Below are positions 1 through 8,139 of a stretch of 20,110 bases of DNA, one piece after another (within the stretch, counting starts at the first letter, position 1; each line of letters opens with the position of its first letter). The position numbers and the translations under genes are program-made. Location of the stretch: the NCBI GenBank assembly GCA_027001105.1, contig JALTMZ010000087.1, forward strand, positions 1 through 20,110. The letters run 5' to 3'. The DNA is from Thermococcus sp. Its GTDB lineage: Archaea > Methanobacteriota_B > Thermococci > Thermococcales > Thermococcaceae. The notes below the pieces were generated by a model. It was not told the DNA's origin and searched no databases. It saw only the letters and a list, made by a program, of their open reading frames with translations.

Positions 1-1343
<1,343 letters not shown>

Positions 1344-1374
1344 TTTTCCTCTATCTTTTTCTGCATCTTAGGAG

Positions 1375-1384
1375 ATAAATTTAT
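1375..1384 (+). promoter_or_regulatory. TATA element of box C/D sRNA 1
   Basis: ATAAATTTAT lies about 25-30 bases upstream of the 5' end of the first guide RNA, the usual archaeal TATA to start distance. It separates that RNA from the end of the flavoprotein gene and suggests independent transcription. Confidence 0.5.
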
Positions 1385-1407
1385 CAGCTCTCACGAGAAA
1401 TAACCAA

Positions 1408-1465
1408 AGGCTATGAGGAGCCTCACGATAGCTGAGATGTGATGACGGGCATACTGGCCGAGCCT
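1408..1465 (+). ncRNA. Box C/D guide sRNA (first of two)
   Basis: Ordered archaeal C/D boxes are visible: box C ATGAGGA (1413-1419), D' CTGA (1432-1435), a 3-base spacer, C' GTGATGA (1439-1445) and D CCGA (1458-1461). Two 12-base guides lie between (1420-1431 and 1446-1457). A short terminal stem is possible between GGC (1409-1411) and GCC (1462-1464). Such RNAs assemble with L7Ae, Nop5 and fibrillarin and direct 2'-O-methylation of the base pairing with the fifth guide base upstream of D or D'. By that rule the modified bases would pair with 1427 and 1453. Box C (GAGGA for GATGA) and box D (CCGA for CTGA) are slightly off consensus. I could not assign rRNA or tRNA targets by eye. Confidence comes from the complete box order, the spacing and a similar second copy. 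Confidence 0.8.
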
Positions 1466-1510
1466 ATTTATGAGGATAGACCTTTTCTATTTTACCTTTG
1501 AATTCCAATA

Positions 1511-1520
1511 GCTTTATCTT
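1511..1520 (+). promoter_or_regulatory. TATA-like element of box C/D sRNA 2
   Basis: GCTTTATCTT is AT-rich and centred about 25 bases before the predicted 5' end of the second guide RNA near 1541. It is weaker than the element in front of the first. Confidence 0.4.
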
Positions 1521-1540
1521 ATCAGGAGACAATAATAAAG

Positions 1541-1597
1541 TGAGCGATGACGAGCTCTAGGGTATCTGAAATGTGATGAAAAAAGAAAGCCGAGCTA
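1541..1597 (+). ncRNA. Box C/D guide sRNA (second of two)
   Basis: Boxes in order: C-like GCGATGA (1544-1550), D' CTGA (1566-1569), spacer, C' GTGATGA (1573-1579) and D CCGA (1590-1593). The D'/C' block (CTGAAATGTGATGA) differs by one base from that of the first sRNA. The D' guide (1551-1565) is an ordinary mixed sequence. The D guide (1580-1589) is almost all A and G and may be weak or non-functional. The predicted 3' end runs into the stop codon (1595-1597) of the gene on the opposite strand. Box C departs from RTGATGA at its second base. No target was assigned. Confidence 0.72.
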
Positions 1598-1936
1598 CTC
1601 CTTTTCCTCCTCTTCAATTTCCTCAAGGATGTGCTCGAACTTCTTGAACTCCTCGCTTTGTGCAAGAAGAGTTATGAACTCGTCGATTTCCTCTTTCTCA
1701 AGGAATGAACCAACTAAGAGCCTTCCAGTGTAACGGTTGTTCTTAATTTCCCAGAACATGTAGAATTCAGGGAATTTGTTCTTGATTTTCCTATAAGCAA
1801 CACCATACTTAGAATCCTTAAGTGGGTTCTGCTCAAGGAAGAAATGGTTTTCAGAGAGCTCAATCTTATGGAGGATTGCTCCGCGCTTAGTTCTCACAAG
1901 CTTGACTTTAACATCCCATTCTTTTAGAGTTCTCAC
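1595..1936 (-). CDS. Conserved protein of unknown function
   Basis: A 113-residue soluble protein that I cannot assign to a named family. It is rich in charged and aromatic residues, has a WEIKNNRYTGRLLVGSF segment in the middle, and ends in a strongly acidic tail (EEIEEEEKE). There is no signal peptide or membrane segment. The longest open frame begins at a TTG (1951), but GGAGGTG occupies that position as an SD and the GTG at 1936 follows it with suitable spacing, so I place the start there. It is downstream of gcvH on the same strand with a gap of about 46 bases, so the two may be co-transcribed. That is the only functional hint. The 3' end abuts the second C/D sRNA on the other strand. 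Confidence 0.75.
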   Translation of the reverse strand: MRTLKEWDVKVKLVRTKRGAILHKIELSENHFFLEQNPLKDSKYGVAYRKIKNKFPEFYMFWEIKNNRYTGRLLVGSFLEKEEIDEFITLLAQSEEFKKFEHILEEIEEEEKE

Positions 1937-1982
1937 TAAAAACACCTCCAAGTGGAATATGAAAAGACAAAATCAGACAAAA

Positions 1983-2387
1983 TCAGAGGCTCTTCAAGTA
2001 CTCAGCATACTGCTCGGCAGTCATGAGATTCTTTAAGTCCTCTTCAAGGTTTGACGGCTTAATCTTTGCAATCCATGCCTCATATGGATCCTCGTTGATT
2101 TTCTCCGGAGAATCATCAAGCTCTCCATTAACTTCGACAATTTCACCGCTGACTGGAGCGTAAACTTCACTCACAGCCTTGACGCTTTCAATTTCACAGA
2201 GAACATCCCCTTGAGAAACTTCTTTTCCAACTTCTGGGAGCTCAACGTATGCAACATCGCCAAGCTCTTTTTGAGCGTAGTCGCTTATTCCGACAAGAAC
2301 CGTCCCATCGTCTAAAACCTGAGCCCATTCGTGCTCCTTTGTGTAGTATAGCCCTTCTTTAACCTTATATTCACCTACCTCAATCAT
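1983..2387 (-). CDS. gcvH: Glycine cleavage system H protein
   Basis: Lipoyl carrier of the glycine cleavage system, shuttling the methylamine intermediate between the P, T and L proteins in the cytoplasm. At 134 residues it has the family's usual length. The N-terminus (YTKEHEWAQ) and the lipoylation motif ESVKAVSEV, with the acceptor lysine at about residue 70, are diagnostic. A longer GTG start (2396) is possible, but GGTGG sits 5-6 bases before the ATG at 2387 and gives the family-typical N-terminus. An AT-rich TTTAAATG element near 2413-2420 on the minus strand is a plausible TATA box. The other glycine cleavage genes are not in the window. Confidence 0.96.
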   Translation of the reverse strand: MIEVGEYKVKEGLYYTKEHEWAQVLDDGTVLVGISDYAQKELGDVAYVELPEVGKEVSQGDVLCEIESVKAVSEVYAPVSGEIVEVNGELDDSPEKINEDPYEAWIAKIKPSNLEEDLKNLMTAEQYAEYLKSL

Positions 2388-2432
2388 GAGAACCACCAGA
2401 GTGTTTTACGGCTGAAAAACATTTAAACCTTT

Positions 2433-3317
2433 CTACATTGTCCCGTTATTCCTTCCAGCACCGCCATAAATAATTCCAGCCACTATTAAAGCAATGCCAA
2501 TTATGGTTGAGATCAAAATCTTCTCACCGACTGCAAAGTGTATTATAACCAGAGAGATAAAAGGTGTTAAATAAATAAGATTTGCTATTTGAGCTGTTGT
2601 TTCTGAAAGCTCCAGAGCTTTAAGCCACAGGAGAAAAGTAACGCCCATTTCAAAAGTTCCGACATATAGTGCCCCTGCCAAACCTTTAGCAGTGGGTATT
2701 ACAATATTATGAGTGAGAACCACAAAAAAGAAGATGTATATAATGCCAAAAGCAAAATTAAAGAACATTTTAACCACGGCATCTCTCTTATCTCTCAGAT
2801 TCAAAATCCAGTAAATCGCCCAGATCAAGGCACTCATTAACCCAAGAAAAGCCCCATAAGGATTAGCAAATTTGAGAGCTGTTATATCTCCCCGCGTTGA
2901 AATAATCAAAACTCCAGAGAAGCTGATAAAAATTCCAAAAATGTTTCTAAGCCGAATCCTCTGGTGAAGCAGAGGAATTGAAAGCAGAGTCAGCATTATT
3001 GGCCAGGTGTAGTTCAACTCCTGTGCCTCTTGAGCTGGAAGAATTCAGTATGCCCTAAAAAGAACCAGATAGTAAACAAACGTGTTGACAAATCCGAGGA
3101 TTGCAGAGTACTTATTGGCGGACAGTTTCTTCACAACATAGAGTTTGTTCTGAAGAATAAGCAGGATAAAGAAGATGAACAGCGACGTAAAAGAAGCATA
3201 AAGTAAAAGATTTAAGTAGCTCAAATACCTGAGGGAGAGCTTAAATGCTGAAGCAACAGTCGACCAGAGAAGTACGGTAATGATTCCATAAACATAGGCG
3301 GATTTCTGCTGGTGCAT
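2433..3317 (-). pseudogene. EamA/DMT-family transporter interrupted by one in-frame TGA
   Basis: A drug/metabolite transporter-type permease (about 10 membrane helices, two EamA halves). The frame starting at ATG 3317, preceded by GGAGGG at normal spacing, gives 90 residues with three or four hydrophobic helices and ends FRAY followed by TGA (3045-3047). Reading on in the same frame gives ILPAQEAQELNYTWPIML and then the rest of the permease to 2433. PAQEA..LNYTWPI is a recognisable segment of this family, so the interruption falls inside a conserved region. Without the stop the product would be about 293 residues, normal for the family. There is no frameshift and no other stop. It is either a recent nonsense mutation, an occasionally read-through gene, or a sequencing error. 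A TTG at 3017 could restart translation, but the fragment would lack the first half. Substrate unknown. Confidence 0.85.
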
Positions 3318-3362
3318 GTACTACCCTCCATAGGCATGATTAAAAATCTTCCGAAGAGAAAG

Positions 3363-3371
3363 ATTTAAATA
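3363..3371. promoter_or_regulatory. TATA element between divergent transporter and regulator genes
   Basis: ATTTAAATA in the 91-base divergent gap is nearly palindromic. It lies about 30 bases before the SD of the COG2150-like regulator, and could also serve the opposite strand toward the broken transporter. Confidence 0.45.
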
Positions 3372-3408
3372 TGCATTTCTACACATTTATGAGTAAGAGG
3401 TGGCAAAA

Positions 3409-4002
3409 ATGATGCTCATATTAGAGGCTTACTTTAAAAATTATCCGGCAAGAAGAAAGGTTGCAGAGTTTTTATTCGAAAATGGGCTGAGTGTCAAAAA
3501 GGGAAAGATTTATTTGAGGGATGTTGAGGTTCCAATCAGTGAGTTATCGAGAGTTATTGGTGTAAACAGGAAGATCATCTACCATACGATTGAGTACATT
3601 GAAAAAACGTATCCTCTAAAGCTGATCTTTGAAAGATTAACTCCTCTGCCCAGCCTGATTGATGTTGCTCCAATAATGGGATGGGAAGTCCTTGAAATTG
3701 AATTTGATAAAGAGCTGTACTCCAAGGCAATTTCAAGTGTTCTCCAGATACTTTCAGAAAACGGCGTTTCTATAATGGAGATTTTTAGCAGAAACCTCAG
3801 ACAAGAGGAAAGCAAGGCATATATTGTTATAGACGGAACCTTGCCTGTGGAAGTGTTTGTGAAAATAAAAGACATACCAGGCTTCAAAAAACTTATCCTC
3901 CACACACCCGAGAAAAGGAAGGAAAAATTTGTATGTGCATATTGTGAAGTCAGATACTGTCCAAAAAAAGTTGCCTTGGAAAATATAAGTGCAAAAACTT
4001 AG
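3409..4002 (+). CDS. Predicted regulator of amino acid metabolism with ACT domain (COG2150-like)
   Basis: A 197-residue cytoplasmic protein. The N-terminal half contains a helix-turn-helix-like stretch ([26 protein letters not shown], about residues 41-66). The following half ([36 protein letters not shown]) has the beta-alpha-beta pattern of an ACT domain, a small amino-acid-sensing module. Near the end is a C-x2-C-x4-C motif ([12 protein letters not shown]) that could bind a metal. The combination fits the archaeal COG2150 group; its ligand and targets are unknown. The first in-frame start is a GTG (3400), but it lies inside the SD GAGGTGG (3397-3403), so ATG 3409 is preferred. The divergent neighbour is the interrupted EamA permease, which it might regulate; that is inference only. 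Its stop overlaps the acylphosphatase stop by four bases. Confidence 0.8.
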   Translation: MMLILEAYFKNYPARRKVAEFLFENGLSVKKGKIYLRDVEVPISELSRVIGVNRKIIYHTIEYIEKTYPLKLIFERLTPLPSLIDVAPIMGWEVLEIEFDKELYSKAISSVLQILSENGVSIMEIFSRNLRQEESKAYIVIDGTLPVEVFVKIKDIPGFKKLILHTPEKRKEKFVCAYCEVRYCPKKVALENISAKT

Positions 4003-4274
4003 CCAACAACCCTAAACCCTTTCTCTCCCTTTGGTTCTTCCCACTTCACCTCAACTCTCGTAACCCTTGCAAATATTGGACCTTGATGTGCCCAGCCAAT
4101 TAAAGCTTCAACTCTCTCCCTTTCTCCTTCTATCACAGCTTCAACGCTGCCATCTGGCAGATTTCTGACCCATCCACTTACTCCAAGCTTTCTTGCTTCA
4201 CGCTGCATGCTCCATCTAAAGCCAACCCCCTGAACCCTTCCATAGATTCTTAGATGTGCTCTTACGATCTCCAT
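3999..4274 (-). CDS. acyP: Acylphosphatase
   Basis: Hydrolyses carboxyl-phosphate bonds such as acetyl phosphate or 1,3-bisphosphoglycerate. The 91-residue product matches the length of the Pyrococcus enzyme. The signature [16 protein letters not shown] contains the phosphate-binding loop and catalytic Arg20; the second signature [13 protein letters not shown] contains catalytic Asn38. I chose ATG 4274 over GTG 4277 because GGGGG lies six bases upstream and the N-terminus then matches the family. It is divergent from cutA across about 75 bases with an AT-rich element (GATTTAAGTTTA near 4304-4315) that could serve both. Confidence 0.96.
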   Translation of the reverse strand: MEIVRAHLRIYGRVQGVGFRWSMQREARKLGVSGWVRNLPDGSVEAVIEGERERVEALIGWAHQGPIFARVTRVEVKWEEPKGEKGFRVVG

Positions 4275-4348
4275 CACAACCCCCGATAAAAATAACCCAA
4301 CGTAAGATTTAAGTTTATCCTTGGGAGGTTATAAACGGAGGTGTGAAA

Positions 4349-4663
4349 ATGAGTGATATGATACTCGTGTATACGACATTTCCGGACTGGGAGAGTGCAG
4401 AAAGGATAGTTAAGGAGCTGCTTGAAAAAAAGCTTGTAGCGTGTGCCAATTTAAGAGAGCATAAGGCGTTTTACTGGTGGGAGGGCAAAATAGAAGAGGA
4501 TACCGAGGTAGGTGCAATCCTTAAGACAAAAGTCGAGCTTTGGGATGAGCTTAAAAGAGAGCTGAAGGAAAAGCACCCTTACACAGTTCCAGCAATAATT
4601 AGAATTGATGTTGATACCGTAAATAAGGAATATCTCAAGTGGCTGTTAGAGGTTACAAAATGA
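4349..4663 (+). CDS. cutA: CutA divalent-ion tolerance protein
   Basis: A 104-residue member of the CutA1 family of very stable trimers with a ferredoxin-like fold. The family is linked to divalent metal tolerance in bacteria; its archaeal role is unclear. Recognisable segments are [15 protein letters not shown] at the N-terminus, [20 protein letters not shown] in the middle, and [24 protein letters not shown] at the end. The SD GGAGGTG (4337-4343) lies five bases before ATG 4349, so the GTG at 4343 is not used. The stop overlaps the next start (ATGA, 4660-4663), indicating an operon with the DUF99 gene. Confidence 0.96.
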   Translation: MSDMILVYTTFPDWESAERIVKELLEKKLVACANLREHKAFYWWEGKIEEDTEVGAILKTKVELWDELKRELKEKHPYTVPAIIRIDVDTVNKEYLKWLLEVTK

Positions 4664-5247
4664 TCAGAAAGGTAAAACCTCAAATTAGAGTTATTGGTTT
4701 TGATGACGGTACTTTTTCTTTTAAATCCAAGGTGGGAAGAGACAAAACTATTCTGATTGGAGTTATCATGAAAGGCTCTCAGGATGTTGTTGGAATTTTG
4801 TCAAGATGGATTGAAGTTGACGGGAGAGATGCAACAGAAAAGATGATTGACGCTATTGTGAATTCCCGCTTTAAAGATTTGAGAGTAATAATGCTGAAGG
4901 GCATAACATATGCCGGCTTTAATATCGTTGACATCGAGAAGCTCAGCAAGGAGACAGGTTTACCTGTTATTGTTGTTATTAGAAAAAGACCAGAGTTAAA
5001 AGCCATGGAGAACGCCCTAAAAAAGCATTTCCCTGATGCTGAAGAGAGGATTAGGTTGCTAAGAAAGGGCGGAGAAATAAAAGAGCTAATCCCAGAGAAG
5101 CTGTTCTACCAAGCTTATGGAATTGAACCAAAAATGGCAGAGGAAATAATTAAAATAACTCAAAAAAGCTCTCTAATTCCAGAGCCTCTCAGATTAGCCC
5201 ACATGATAGCTTCAGCAGTTATGACTGGGGAGTCGAAGAAGGAGTAG
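4660..5247 (+). CDS. DUF99 (UPF0215) family protein, endonuclease V-like fold
   Basis: A 195-residue protein of the archaeal DUF99 family, which is related to endonuclease V but not firmly assigned a function. The N-terminal [13 protein letters not shown] motif with its acidic pair corresponds to the metal-binding strand of the fold. [17 protein letters not shown] in the middle and the [12 protein letters not shown] segment are also typical. The start overlaps the cutA stop, and a GAGGTT SD is present upstream, so translational coupling is likely. The last 29 bases overlap the 3' end of the gene on the opposite strand. Whether it cuts nucleic acid cannot be told from the sequence. Confidence 0.85.
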   Translation: MIRKVKPQIRVIGFDDGTFSFKSKVGRDKTILIGVIMKGSQDVVGILSRWIEVDGRDATEKMIDAIVNSRFKDLRVIMLKGITYAGFNIVDIEKLSKETGLPVIVVIRKRPELKAMENALKKHFPDAEERIRLLRKGGEIKELIPEKLFYQAYGIEPKMAEEIIKITQKSSLIPEPLRLAHMIASAVMTGESKKE

Positions 5248-5581
5248 ATTTTTCTTTCCGCATTGGCTGAATTTTTGTTCTGAAAAGTCCTTCGATGAAG
5301 TCAGTTCCAGAGTAACCAATTGCAATCAATCCCAGAGCCATTTCCTTGGTTATCTCCTGCTCACCCCAATAGAGGCTAACAATCCCCAAAACTCCAGCGG
5401 TTGCGCCAATTAACATGCTGACAACAAGCCTCTTCATGTCAAAAGCTTCTTTGAATTCTCTACCCTCTGAAACAGCTTTCTCTTGAACTTTCTTGATCCC
5501 AATAATCACCCTTATCATCTGTCCAGTCATTCCCAAGAACATACCCAGCAATATATAATACAAAGCCTCAGGTGGTGTCAT
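5219..5581 (-). CDS. Small three-helix membrane protein, unknown function
   Basis: A 120-residue protein with three hydrophobic segments (about residues 7-28, 52-72 and 82-100) separated by a charged loop ([23 protein letters not shown]). It ends in a Ser/Thr/Pro-rich tail. The segment [19 protein letters not shown] resembles segments I associate with small phage-type or holin-like membrane proteins, but the resemblance is weak and I do not assign a function. ATG 5581 has GAGGG about eight bases upstream. The gene converges on and overlaps DUF99 by 29 bases, an unusually long 3' overlap for this window. It is the last gene before the SRP RNA. Confidence 0.75.
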   Translation of the reverse strand: MTPPEALYYILLGMFLGMTGQMIRVIIGIKKVQEKAVSEGREFKEAFDMKRLVVSMLIGATAGVLGIVSLYWGEQEITKEMALGLIAIGYSGTDFIEGLFRTKIQPMRKEKSTPSSTPQS

Positions 5582-5649
5582 TTTTAAGCCCTCGTAAATA
5601 TATGAGTTCCTTCCTAATAAGATTGTTGAATTTTGGGCTATACCAAACC

Positions 5650-5658
5650 TTTATATAA
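5650..5658 (+). promoter_or_regulatory. TATA box of the SRP RNA gene
   Basis: TTTATATAA, a near-perfect archaeal TATA box centred 26 bases before the predicted first base of the SRP RNA. Confidence 0.8.
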
Positions 5659-5679
5659 CTATCATCCCTACTTTTAAAT

Positions 5680-5997
5680 GGCGGCGGACTAGGCTGGGGG
5701 GTTCGGCGTCCCCTGTAACCCGAAACCGTCGACATGCGGGGGCCGAAGCCCGAGGGGCGGTTCCTGAATCCAGCGGCGGAAGCCGGGGTAAACAATGAGC
5801 CCTCGTCCCACGGGGCTGGCGGTGGGCAAGGCGGGGCTGAAGGGTTCCGCTGAAGCCCTTTGCCCGCCAAACCCCGCCAGGCCCGGAAGGGAGCAGCGGT
5901 AGGCGGGACGTTCGGCGCTCGTGGGGTAGCGGGGGCGAGGGAGTCCCGGTGGAAGCCGCTGGAGGAGGGTTCCCACCCTCGGGCGCGTCCGCCGCCG
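5680..5997 (+). ncRNA. ffs: Archaeal signal recognition particle (7S) RNA
   Basis: The RNA scaffold of the signal recognition particle, which binds SRP19 and SRP54 and targets nascent membrane and secreted proteins. The stretch is very GC-rich against an AT-rich genome, as expected for a hyperthermophile structural RNA. The ends pair perfectly: GGCGGCGGAC (5680-5689) with GTCCGCCGCC (5987-5996). The universal S-domain segment GGCCCGGAAGGGAGCAGC (5880-5897) carries the GGAA tetraloop and the SRP54-binding internal loop. TGTAA at 5714-5718 fits the Alu-domain UGUNR turn. At about 318 bases it has the usual archaeal length. Long open frames crossing it on both strands are artefacts of the GC-rich sequence. 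Confidence 0.97.
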
Positions 5998-6225
5998 TAC
6001 AAACTTTTCGCCAGAAAAGATTTGATCAAAATAGGTTTGATATTTTGGAGTGAACTCCTTTCAGATGTGCCCAGTTTTGATTGATTCTCTAAGATGTCCA
6101 ACTAAATGATCAGAAACGTTCGTTCTTTTACTCATCTTTCTTTTGAGCAATGGGGTAAATAAAACTGGAGTTTGAAAGATTTTTCTCACAAAAAAGAGCA
6201 TAACAAATTAACACTGGTAAAAGAA
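5998..6225. other. Gene-free AT-rich spacer downstream of SRP RNA
   Basis: I see no convincing gene here. The SRP transcript probably ends in the AAACTTTTCG stretch just after its 3' end. The spacer holds a 10-base palindrome TTTGATCAAA (6021-6030) and a tiny hairpin, GGAG-TGAA-CTCC (6047-6058). No box C/D pattern, tRNA or direct repeat was found. Confidence 0.4.
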
Positions 6226-6236
6226 AAAATTATAAG
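6224..6236 (+). promoter_or_regulatory. TATA-like element before the secreted-protein cluster
   Basis: An AAAAAATTATAAG-type AT-rich element lies about 50-60 bases upstream of the predicted GTG start at 6285, giving a plausible leader of about 30 bases. Confidence 0.45.
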
Positions 6237-6284
6237 TACAAAGATGTTAAATCCATATGCAAAAACTGTTTGAGGTGTTGTCAA

Positions 6285-6776
6285 GTGGAGTGGAAACCAC
6301 TGTCAATAGTCTTGCTAGGGTTGTTAATTGCTGGAGTTGTGAAAGTATCAGCTTCCGACTGTAGGAATTACTTATGGGCACCAAGTTACGTGGGGGCTCT
6401 ATACATCTGGTATGACTCCCCAACTGGCCAGTATGTGGAAGTAGAACAATGGTTTAAGTGGGACGATCAACACCTCCAAGCATTTAATGAACTTGGTGCC
6501 TATTATCAATACGAAATAAGACGAGATAAGGAAGTATGGGATTACTGGAATCCAGATGCTTGTTCAGCTGGATATAATTACCCAGTGGGATCTTACTGGA
6601 CAAACTTACCTAACCCAACAGATATGTGGACAGAGGAACAGGATTGTGGTGGAGATGAGGAATTTGAACTAAAACTTAGGGACAAATCCAGCCTTATAGC
6701 TAATTACTACTACTATGTACATGTTGAGTTCTTTAGAGATATAGAAGATAGAGCTTCAACATACGTTACTGTGTAA
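6285..6776 (+). CDS. Secreted aromatic-rich protein, unknown function
   Basis: A 163-residue protein that I do not recognise. It starts with a classical signal peptide (MEWKPLSIVLLGLLIAGVVKVSA, likely cleaved before SDC). The mature part is unusually aromatic: about 17 Tyr and 8 Trp in roughly 140 residues, including runs such as NYYYYVH and VWDYW. It has three Cys (SDC, DAC, QDC), an odd number. The longest open frame starts at TTG 6270, but GAGGTG (6272-6277) overlaps it and the GTG at 6285 follows at seven bases and puts the signal peptide at the N-terminus. It is upstream of two further exported or membrane proteins in the same direction. After the TAA the same frame stays open for 32 more codons, rich in Cys and aromatics, so the gene may once have been longer. 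Confidence 0.75.
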   Translation: MEWKPLSIVLLGLLIAGVVKVSASDCRNYLWAPSYVGALYIWYDSPTGQYVEVEQWFKWDDQHLQAFNELGAYYQYEIRRDKEVWDYWNPDACSAGYNYPVGSYWTNLPNPTDMWTEEQDCGGDEEFELKLRDKSSLIANYYYYVHVEFFRDIEDRASTYVTV

Positions 6777-6885
6777 AGTGAATCGGAGTATTGTGTGTCA
6801 TCATACTGGGCATTACCATACTGTTCTGGTTTTGGTTGGTGTACCATGGGTAATAGTAAAACAGTGATTGCTTGAGGTGGTTGAA

Positions 6886-7578
6886 ATGAAAAAGAGCATA
6901 GTTTTTGGATTGATTAGCGTTATTCTCCTGCTCGGCTCAGCATTTACAGTTAGTATAAGCACTACTCAAGAAAAGACCAGTTCTTGTTCTCTAGTGGTTT
7001 CTGATAAGGCAGAGCCTTATAAGGTAAAAACTGGTAGTGAATTGCTTATTATCCATGGCTCCACTGCTAGTGTCGTCCCTGTGATTAGGAATAAAACTGA
7101 ACTTCTCCAGTTTGTTCAGCAGAATAAAGAAAGGTTAAATGCTCTTAAGAATGGCGAGATTGTTAGTGCCACAATAACTTTTAAGAGACCATTAAGGAAA
7201 TATGAAGTTCTAAGGCTCTTAGGAAATAATGTCAAGATTATTGCGGTGAGGTACAAGTCATATCCAGAGGGTATCGGTCAGATGCCTTATCCAATGGAAG
7301 TTGAAGAATCAGAAAGGCTTATGAAGCTTGAGGAGCATTTGAGAAAAGAACTTAAGGAAAAGAATGGCATTAAAGACTTCAAGCTAATTGAAGGATTCAT
7401 TTCCGCTAAAGTTATTGCCCCAAAGGAAGAATTAGTGAGGATTGCTAATTTAAAAGATGTCCTTGACATCAATGTTGGACCAAGAGATGTAGCAGAAAAA
7501 CATGGAGTTAAGAGCATGCTTATCGAAGACATTTGGTGGGAATACGAAAAATACATCCTAAAAGAGAATAACAAATAA
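6886..7578 (+). CDS. Exported protein of unknown function
   Basis: A 230-residue protein with an N-terminal signal sequence (MKKSIVFGLISVILLLGSAF) followed by a Ser/Thr-rich stretch. The rest is hydrophilic with alternating strands and helices. Two segments (ATITFKRPLRKYEVLRLL and ISAKVIAPKEELVRIANLKD) look alike in pattern, a strand followed by a helix, and recall small protease-propeptide or inhibitor-like folds; that is a guess from pattern only. There is no membrane anchor at the C-terminus. GAGGTGG (6874-6880) lies five bases before ATG 6886. It follows the aromatic-rich secreted protein in the same direction, probably in one transcript. Function unknown. Confidence 0.78.
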   Translation: MKKSIVFGLISVILLLGSAFTVSISTTQEKTSSCSLVVSDKAEPYKVKTGSELLIIHGSTASVVPVIRNKTELLQFVQQNKERLNALKNGEIVSATITFKRPLRKYEVLRLLGNNVKIIAVRYKSYPEGIGQMPYPMEVEESERLMKLEEHLRKELKEKNGIKDFKLIEGFISAKVIAPKEELVRIANLKDVLDINVGPRDVAEKHGVKSMLIEDIWWEYEKYILKENNK

Positions 7579-7591
7579 ACTCTCCTTCCTT

Positions 7592-7608
7592 GTTTTTAAT
7601 ATTATAAC
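7592..7608 (+). promoter_or_regulatory. TATA-like element before the four-helix membrane protein
   Basis: TTTTTAATATTATAACA, an AT-rich element about 50 bases upstream of ATG 7657. It suggests that gene may have its own promoter as well as read-through from the exported-protein genes. Confidence 0.4.
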
Positions 7609-7656
7609 ACGAAATAAAATGTCTGAAATTAGGTGGGCATATCAGGGGGATGATTG

Positions 7657-8082
7657 ATGAAACGGGATAGTTTGCCAAAAAAATTTACTAGTATTATCGC
7701 TGTATCGCTGATTCTTATTGGAATTTATTGTATTGTTATGACTTATTATTATTCAATTGACTTTGAGCAAGCTGATGCAGATGAGTTCGGATGGTTCATA
7801 ATAACTATTGGCGTTTTCCTCATGTTTTCATCGTTTACTCTTGAGACTTGGATTGTAAAAATAGTCTCAACACTTATTTTAGGTTTAGTTGGTCTAATTG
7901 GTTATTCCTATCTTGACAGTCTTTCACGATTGTTTAGCAAAGAGCCTCCAGCATTCCCAAATTTGATTGTGTCCCTTACTTTTACCTTACTCTTCCCGAT
8001 TACAGTTCTCACAATAATCCTGCTTTGGATTCCTTCAATAGCTGAACTCGCAAATTGGACGAGGAGAAACATTAGGAAATAG
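7657..8082 (+). CDS. Four-helix integral membrane protein, unknown function
   Basis: A 141-residue hydrophobic protein with four predicted membrane segments: about residues 11-30 (IIAVSLILIGIYCIVMTYYY), 44-62, 68-86 and 105-128. It has short loops, a basic N-terminus and a basic C-terminus (WTRRNIRK). I see no known catalytic or transport motif. The ATG at 7657 is preferred to the TTG three bases upstream because AGGGGG (7644-7649) is seven bases away. Its position after two exported-protein genes suggests the three form one accessory unit, possibly for envelope function, but the sequence does not say what. Confidence 0.7.
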   Translation: MKRDSLPKKFTSIIAVSLILIGIYCIVMTYYYSIDFEQADADEFGWFIITIGVFLMFSSFTLETWIVKIVSTLILGLVGLIGYSYLDSLSRLFSKEPPAFPNLIVSLTFTLLFPITVLTIILLWIPSIAELANWTRRNIRK

Positions 8083-8139
8083 CCTAATTGAGGTAAAACC
8101 TTATAACTCTCTACTTCTTTTGACCTTTAGGTGTAAAAA

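Noticed and set aside
3018..3317. Programmed recoding or selenocysteine at the transporter TGA
   Set aside because: I see no selenocysteine insertion element downstream and Thermococcales are not known to use selenocysteine. A plain nonsense mutation is simpler.
5568..6101. Long open frames on both strands across 5568-6101 (177 and 95 residues minus, 74 plus)
   Set aside because: They translate the GC-rich SRP RNA and its flanks. The products are Pro/Gly/Arg-rich low-complexity sequence with no start signals of their own.
6015..6130. Possible CRISPR repeat or further guide RNA downstream of the SRP RNA
   Set aside because: No sequence recurs within the window and no complete C/D box set is present; only a palindrome TTTGATCAAA and a tiny hairpin were found.
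6778..6860. Hydrophobic short frame (LCVIILGITILFWFWLV) after the aromatic-rich secreted gene
   Set aside because: It has no start codon with an SD. T-rich DNA readily gives hydrophobic translations, and an alternative frame looks equally plausible.
8096..8135. ACCT/AGGT short inverted repeats before pyrD as an operator
   Set aside because: The arms are only four bases and include the SD sequence AGGTG, so they are expected by chance.
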